A DNA stretch of 64,000 nucleotides from Acidiferrobacteraceae bacterium. GTDB taxonomy: Bacteria; Pseudomonadota; Gammaproteobacteria; Arenicellales; UBA868. The notes under the pieces were generated by a model. It was not told where the DNA came from and made no database searches. It saw only the letters and a program-made list of their open reading frames with translations. The position numbers and the translations under genes were made by a program. Below are positions 59,245 to 64,000 of this stretch, piece by piece; the stretch's first letter is position 1; every line of letters starts with the position of its first letter. The DNA lies in NCBI GenBank assembly GCA_002721105.1, contig PBJL01000031.1, positions 78,086 through 142,085 on the forward strand. Direction: 5' to 3'.

Positions 59245-59312
59245 ATTACTGCTCCCAAATTTCTTGATCTACTGTTACAAACATTAACCTCACATATATT
59301 CCGACTCTAATT

Positions 59313-59332
59313 AGTTACGTCTGCTAGTAACT
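59313..59332. repeat. Inverted repeat at rpsB-tsf junction
   Basis: Six-base arms AGTTAC/GTAACT with an 8-nt loop begin at the last base of the rpsB stop codon. A stem here could set 3'-end processing or partial termination between rpsB and tsf. There is no T-run on the minus strand, so it is at most a weak or Rho-related signal. Confidence 0.3.
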
Positions 59333-60183
59333 CAAGTCTCCATATCTACTTCTACATCTTTTATAGTCTCCGATTCACTCTCAACCTTCAAGTCTGCAAT
59401 TACATTCTCTGTGGAGCTATTGACAATCGTCTGATCCTCTTGAGTATCAGCAGTATCAACCTCTATATACTCGTCTTGATCTCCTTTAAGTGGCTCCTTT
59501 GCTATCTGCTTAGCGTCAATTATCGCGTCTGAAATACCCTCTAGATACAAACGAATTGCACTAATTGCATCATCGTTTCCTGGAATGACATAATCGATTC
59601 CATCAGGAGAGGAATTAGTGTCTACTACAGCGATTATTGGTATGCCAAGTTTTTTTGCTTCTGAAACCGCAATTTTTTCATTATCTACATCGATGATAAA
59701 AATAGCATCAGGTAGCCGTTTCATATCTCGGATCCCAGAAAGGCTGCGCTCTAACTTCGATTTTTCTCGTTCAAGTTGGAGATTTTCTTTTTTACTCCTT
59801 CTAGCTACTTGTTCACCGTCAGTAATAGCTTCAAGCTCTACAAGCCTGGTAATTGAATTCTTTATAGTCTGAAAATTGGTTAGCATGCCTCCTAACCATC
59901 GATGATTGACATATGGTGAATTACATCGTTCAGCTTGCTCTCTAATCGGGGTGCTCGCTTGTCGTTTAGTGCCGACAAACAAAATCACACCTTTTTTAGA
60001 TGCGACGTTTCCTATAAAATTTATAGCTTCACTATAGAGAGGCAAGGTCTTTTCTAAATTGATAATGTGTATCTTATTACGACTACCAAATATATAAGGG
60101 CTCATTTTAGGCGACCAAAACCTTGTGCGGTGTCCAAAATGCACGCCTGCTTCCAACATTCGGCGCATTGTGACTTCTGTCAT
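59332..60183 (-). CDS. rpsB: 30S ribosomal protein S2 with acidic C-terminal tail
   Basis: Small-subunit protein S2. From ATG 60183, with GGGAGAG seven bases upstream, it has 283 residues starting [18 protein letters not shown]; the frame is open a further 21 codons to 60246, without homology. Core motifs are [11 protein letters not shown] and P-D-A-I-F-I-I-D. The E. coli protein has 241 residues; here about 50 residues after A-K-Q-I-A-K form a tail rich in Asp and Glu. Such tails occur in several bacterial S2 proteins. It heads the rpsB-tsf-pyrH-frr run. Confidence 0.97.
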   Translation of the reverse strand: MTEVTMRRMLEAGVHFGHRTRFWSPKMSPYIFGSRNKIHIINLEKTLPLYSEAINFIGNVASKKGVILFVGTKRQASTPIREQAERCNSPYVNHRWLGGMLTNFQTIKNSITRLVELEAITDGEQVARRSKKENLQLEREKSKLERSLSGIRDMKRLPDAIFIIDVDNEKIAVSEAKKLGIPIIAVVDTNSSPDGIDYVIPGNDDAISAIRLYLEGISDAIIDAKQIAKEPLKGDQDEYIEVDTADTQEDQTIVNSSTENVIADLKVESESETIKDVEVDMET

Positions 60184-60293
60184 CGATATCTCTCCCTTCG
60201 GGTTGAATTCTAACGCGCCTTTAATCACCAACCCATCTATGGGCACCCGGACGATTCAAGTGGTGACGCGTCTATATTTTCTTCAGGATTCTA
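60184..60293 (-). promoter_or_regulatory. rpsB leader with candidate -10 box
   Basis: On the minus strand TAGAAT (60288-60293) is a good -10 match, though no convincing -35 box stands 16-18 nt upstream. It would give a leader of about 97 nt. The leader includes a CCCA-TAGA-TGGG hairpin (60232-60243) and a CCC-GAA-GGG element (60194-60202) whose last Gs belong to the ribosome-binding site. Long rpsB leaders in gammaproteobacteria are known to mediate feedback by S2; whether this one does is inference. The remaining spacer to map (60294-60456) shows nothing else. Confidence 0.4.
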
Positions 60294-60456
60294 CAGGTTT
60301 TCGCTATTCAAAGCTAGGTTACTTTGGAGCTACCCCTAAACTTAATTGTTGCAGCTATTCGCTTAAAGATCGGTCTTTTTCTCTTAGTTCAATATAAAGT
60401 TCTGCAGGATACCACAAAAAAAATATAGAATTACTATATTAAATTAAGGTGATACG

Positions 60457-61224
60457 ATGTCAATAACAATTAAATCCAACGAAGATCTAGTCCGAATGAG
60501 AATTGCAGGGCAATTAGCTAGCCGAGTGCTAGACATGATCACTCCTCACGTTGTGCAAGGAATTACAACTGATGAACTAGATGTACTTTGCCACAATTAT
60601 ATTGTTGATGTCTTGCATGCAATTCCTGCGCCGTTAAATTATCGTGGTTTCCCTCGATCGATCTGCACATCAGTAAACCATGTGGTATGTCACGGCATTC
60701 CTGGAAATAAGATTCTCAAAAATGGTGACATATTAAATATTGACATCACTGTAATTAAGGATGAATTTCATGGAGATACTAGCAGAATGTTTTTTGTGGG
60801 AAAACCTTCTATTAGGGCTCAACGACTTACGGAAACTTGTTTCGAGTGCATGATGAAAGGCATAGAATTAGTGCGTCCTGGAATACAATTAGGCGATATA
60901 GGATCTGTAATTCAAAAACATGCGGAGAAAAATGGTTTCACAGTGGTAAAAGAATACTGTGGGCATGGAATTGGCCGCATTTTTCATGAGGAACCACAAG
61001 TATTGCATTACGGAACGCCAGGTACTGGTTTAGAACTGACTGCGGGCATGACTTTCACGATCGAGCCTATGATTAATGCAGGACAAGCAGATACGCGACT
61101 TCTAAAAGATGGTTGGACTGTAGTTACCCGAGATCATAGTCTTAGTGCGCAATGGGAGCATACTATAGCAGTAACTCCTAATGGTTTCGAAATCCTGACC
61201 ATTAGCTCCGATATGGGCCTCTAA
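60457..61224 (+). CDS. map: Methionine aminopeptidase, type I
   Basis: Removes the initiator methionine from nascent proteins. The 255 residues carry the five metal ligands: Asp in L-N-I-D-I-T-V, Asp in H-G-D-T-S-R-M-F, His in C-G-H-G-I-G-R, Glu in T-I-E-P-M-I and Glu in Q-W-E-H-T-I. There is no N-terminal extension, so it is the type Ia enzyme. AAGGTG stands five bases before the ATG. It is divergent from rpsB, as in E. coli, and 11 nt ahead of glnD. Confidence 0.97.
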   Translation: MSITIKSNEDLVRMRIAGQLASRVLDMITPHVVQGITTDELDVLCHNYIVDVLHAIPAPLNYRGFPRSICTSVNHVVCHGIPGNKILKNGDILNIDITVIKDEFHGDTSRMFFVGKPSIRAQRLTETCFECMMKGIELVRPGIQLGDIGSVIQKHAEKNGFTVVKEYCGHGIGRIFHEEPQVLHYGTPGTGLELTAGMTFTIEPMINAGQADTRLLKDGWTVVTRDHSLSAQWEHTIAVTPNGFEILTISSDMGL

Positions 61225-61235
61225 TAAAATGATTT

Positions 61236-63887
61236 ATGGTTCGCATATCTCGTAAACACCTTTTAGACGCGCGTCATTTCCGCAAACAAGTCATTGATGC
61301 TCAAGACCCGTTAACGCTTTTCCAAAAAGCTCTAGGTAACGGTCGAGCAATTTTGAAGAGATATCACGACTCCGGCGCATCTCCCACTAGTATACTTTCT
61401 TTGAATACGTGGCTGATTGACCGCATTCTGATCTCTGCCTGGGATGTCTTAGCTCATAACGAAATGGATCAAACAAGTTCTACCCTATTGGCAGTAGGCG
61501 GATATGGTAGGAAAGAACTGCATCCCCAATCAGACATAGATTTAATGATTCTGTTTGAAATTTCTCCAAATAATGCAGAAATTGATTTTGTCGAACGATA
61601 TATTAGGTTTTTGTGGGATATAGGCTTGCAAGTAGGTCACAGTGTTAGAACACTGGAAGAGTGTAGCTATCATGCAAGCAAAGATGTGACAATTCTTACA
61701 AATATGATTGACTCCCGTCACTTATACGGAAACATTAATCTAGAGAAGCAATTACATGAAAACCTCATACCATCCACAATCTGGAATATAGAAGATTTTT
61801 TCAAAGCAAAAACAGATGAGCAAGAAACGAGACATCATTTCTACAACGATACTGGATATAACCTTGAACCTCACGTCAAAGAGGGGCCAGGGGGGTTACG
61901 GGATATTCAAACCATAACATGGATCGCACAGCGGCACTTTGGTAGCCGTGATCTGACGACATTGATAGATCATGATTTCTTAACTAGCGAGGAACGCCGT
62001 ATGTTGATCCGTGGAAAACATTTCCTGTGGAGAATACGTAATTCTTTACACTTCCTCGCGGATAGACAGGAAGACCGGTTGCTTTTTGATTATCAAGTAG
62101 AAATCGCTCGAGAGTTTAACTATTTAGACGATAAAAAAAGCTTGGCCGTCGAAAAACTAATGAAGCGCTACTATAGAACGGTTAAGGAGCTTATGTTCCT
62201 AAACAACCTACTATTGCAGTATTTTTACCAAGAAATTATATCAAAAAAAAGAACAAACATTATTGATATCAATGATCGGTTTCGTTCAGTGGACGGCTTA
62301 ATTGAAAGCAAAAATGATAACGTATTCCGAAAAACACCATTCGCCTTGTTAGAAATATTTTTACTTCTCCAAAAAAGACCAGATCTTACCGGAATTCAAG
62401 CTAGCACAATCCGACAGTTGTGGTCACATCGAAAATTCTTGAATTCCGTATCACGGAAAAACATACGCTGTCGAGAAATATTTATGGAGATTCTATGTGC
62501 ACCATCGGGGCAAATACATGCTCTAAGGAGGATGAATGATTATGGAATCTTAGGAACATATATTCCAGCGTTCGGGAAGGTCGTCGGACAAATGCAACAT
62601 GATTTATTTCATTTTTTCACAGTCGACGCCCATTTATTAATTGTTGTTCGAAACCTTCGACGCTTAGAAATAAGTGCCTATGATCATGAATTACCTTTTG
62701 TAAGCTCTTTAATGCAAAACGTATACAAACGACATCGACTTTTTATCGCTGCTCTATTTCATGATATAGCCAAGGGTCGCGGCGGAGATCATTCCACTCT
62801 AGGTGAACGCACCGCATACGATTTCAGTCGTCTTCATGATCTGAGTCAGTATGATGCTAAATTTATTGCATGGCTTGTCCGACATCATCTCTCGATGTCT
62901 TGGGTGGCCCAAAGGGAAGACATCTCTGAGCCAACAGTCATAGGTAAGTTCGCTACCTTAGTAGGAAGTCAAGAGAGGTTAGATAATCTCTACCTTCTTA
63001 CCGTAGCTGATATTCGAGGAACAAACCCAGATCTTTGGAATGATTGGAAAGGTCAACTACTTTTCGATTTATATATCGCTACTTCCCACGCCCTCCAGCG
63101 GGGAATAGATGCGCCGATTAATCTTGATGAGCAAGTCACAGATATCAAGAATGAGGCTCTTGGCTTTCTAACGCTAGACAAACTCACTCTATCGAAAGCA
63201 AAAATCTACTGGAGTACTCTAGAGACTGACTATTTCCTAAGATATCGCCCTGAGTTTATTGCGTGGCATACGGAGCTTCTACTATCCACTGCGCCAAGCG
63301 ACTTACCGTTGGTTGCGGCTAAACCACTCTCCAGATCGGCAACTGCGCAGTTTATGATCTGCTCTCCTGACTCCCTTCATTTGTTATCAAATATTACTGC
63401 AAGCTTTGACAGAGAAGGAATAAATATCGTTGACGCTAGAGTCTATAAAAATAGCTCTGGGACGGCTATCATGATATTTGTTGTTCTTATGCAATCTGCT
63501 ATCGATACTGATTCAGTTATCCTTGAAGACCGTTGCAACCGGATAAGAAATAGGATTTTAGATGGGTCCAGTGAGATACGGCATGAGAATAGTCGAGTTG
63601 CCCCACGATTAAAGCATTTCCCTATCCAAACTGAGGTGATATTTGAAGTCCCGATAGATAAGTCATATATCACTATGGAAGTAAGAGCTCAAGATCGGCC
63701 CGGATTATTAAACCAAATCGCTAATGCGCTACTTAACTGCAAAGTGCGTCTGGTAAACGCTCGAATAAGCACCTTCGGTGAACGAGCTGAAGATATTTTT
63801 TTACTTCAAGATCAAAAGAAAAATGAGCTAATATCTAACGAACAAAAAATATGCCTGGTTAATACTATTAAAAGAGTGCTACCATAA
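61236..63887 (+). CDS. glnD: PII uridylyltransferase / uridylyl-removing enzyme
   Basis: Glutamine sensor that uridylylates PII proteins when glutamine is low and deuridylylates them when it is high. The 883 residues show the nucleotidyltransferase motif V-G-G-Y-G-R-K-E-L-H-P-Q-S-D-I-D near 87-102, an HD domain with L-F-H-D-I-A-K-G-R-G-G-D-H-S, and two C-terminal ACT domains (about 705 on, and 810-883). Both activities should thus be intact. PII and glutamine synthetase genes are not in the window. It follows map by 11 nt and dapD follows 59 nt later. Confidence 0.97.
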   Translation: MVRISRKHLLDARHFRKQVIDAQDPLTLFQKALGNGRAILKRYHDSGASPTSILSLNTWLIDRILISAWDVLAHNEMDQTSSTLLAVGGYGRKELHPQSDIDLMILFEISPNNAEIDFVERYIRFLWDIGLQVGHSVRTLEECSYHASKDVTILTNMIDSRHLYGNINLEKQLHENLIPSTIWNIEDFFKAKTDEQETRHHFYNDTGYNLEPHVKEGPGGLRDIQTITWIAQRHFGSRDLTTLIDHDFLTSEERRMLIRGKHFLWRIRNSLHFLADRQEDRLLFDYQVEIAREFNYLDDKKSLAVEKLMKRYYRTVKELMFLNNLLLQYFYQEIISKKRTNIIDINDRFRSVDGLIESKNDNVFRKTPFALLEIFLLLQKRPDLTGIQASTIRQLWSHRKFLNSVSRKNIRCREIFMEILCAPSGQIHALRRMNDYGILGTYIPAFGKVVGQMQHDLFHFFTVDAHLLIVVRNLRRLEISAYDHELPFVSSLMQNVYKRHRLFIAALFHDIAKGRGGDHSTLGERTAYDFSRLHDLSQYDAKFIAWLVRHHLSMSWVAQREDISEPTVIGKFATLVGSQERLDNLYLLTVADIRGTNPDLWNDWKGQLLFDLYIATSHALQRGIDAPINLDEQVTDIKNEALGFLTLDKLTLSKAKIYWSTLETDYFLRYRPEFIAWHTELLLSTAPSDLPLVAAKPLSRSATAQFMICSPDSLHLLSNITASFDREGINIVDARVYKNSSGTAIMIFVVLMQSAIDTDSVILEDRCNRIRNRILDGSSEIRHENSRVAPRLKHFPIQTEVIFEVPIDKSYITMEVRAQDRPGLLNQIANALLNCKVRLVNARISTFGERAEDIFLLQDQKKNELISNEQKICLVNTIKRVLP

Positions 63888-63946
63888 TTTTACTAATTCT
63901 ATTAACCTACAGACTGTGATTTTACATAAACGATCGGAGAATTCGT

Positions 63947-64000
63947 ATGGAAGAACTAAAGACCATAATCGAAAACGCATTTGAAAATAGAGATGATCCG
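63947..64000 (+). CDS. dapD: Tetrahydrodipicolinate N-succinyltransferase (5' end only)
   Basis: The first 18 codons of a gene cut by the right edge: M-E-E-L-K-T-I-I-E-N-A-F-E-N-R. This matches the start of DapD (Q-x-L-x-x-I-I-E-x-A-F-E-x-R) closely. GGAGAA lies seven bases before the ATG. Placement after map-glnD agrees with the E. coli order. The enzyme would act in the same diaminopimelate pathway as dapA at 14-15 kb. Only the N-terminus can be judged. Confidence 0.8.
   Translation, partial: MEELKTIIENAFENRDDP

Noticed and set aside
60184..60246. N-terminal extension of S2 from ATG 60246
   Set aside because: The inner ATG at 60183 has GGGAGAG at proper distance and gives the conserved S2 start; the extra 21 residues are unlike S2.

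Overview
The window reads as a contiguous piece of a gammaproteobacterial chromosome. The evidence is gene order: lepA-lepB-rnc-era-recO-pdxJ, a bamA-skp-fabZ-lpxA-lpxB-rnhB-dnaE-accA-tilS block, pyrG-kdsA-eno-ftsB, and rpsB-tsf-pyrH-frr-uppS-cdsA-dxr-rseP facing map-glnD-dapD. Genes are closely packed, the DNA is AT-rich by eye, and I found no insertion sequence, prophage, CRISPR array, tRNA or rRNA. Heterotetrameric sarcosine oxidase, ETF-ubiquinone oxidoreductase and the propionyl-CoA/methylmalonyl-CoA enzymes suggest an aerobic heterotroph using methylated amines and short or branched acyl chains. A marine, streamlined lineage fits but is inference; genus cannot be set.

Region 1-7.4 kb (minus): glyA-soxB-soxD-soxA-soxG, the last cut by the left edge. 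Sarcosine is oxidised to glycine, 5,10-methylene-THF and H2O2, and GlyA joins the first two into serine. Upstream lie a QueG-like iron-sulfur protein without the usual catalytic Asp and a 41-residue lipoprotein gene with its own promoter and the only clear intrinsic terminator in the window.

Region 7.7-25.7 kb: ETF-QO (+), purL, purC and dapA (-), a possible 58-residue ORF, an AMP-forming acyl-CoA synthetase (+), propionyl-CoA carboxylase beta and methylmalonyl-CoA mutase (-), then enoyl-CoA hydratase, mtnA and prc (+), and erpA (-)/yggX (+).

Region 25.7-36.6 kb: pdxJ, recO, era, rnc, lepB and lepA (-), then a succinate dehydrogenase operon read in the order SDHAF4-like, sdhC, sdhD, sdhA, sdhB, sdhE (-), with ygfZ divergent. 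The SDHAF4-like gene (58 codons, GTG start) is short and easy to miss; its conserved C-terminal motif is unmistakable. The cluster thus carries assembly factors at both ends.

Region 36.6-64 kb: housekeeping genes for division, glycolysis, KDO and CTP synthesis, tRNA modification, fatty acid and lipid A synthesis, replication, outer-membrane assembly, isoprenoid, phospholipid and undecaprenyl synthesis, translation and nitrogen signalling. lpxD is absent from its usual place between skp and fabZ, bamC from between dapA and purC, and ispD/ispF from beside ftsB. No exotic system is evident; the most interesting items are the sdh assembly-factor arrangement, the altered QueG-like protein and the missing lpxD.
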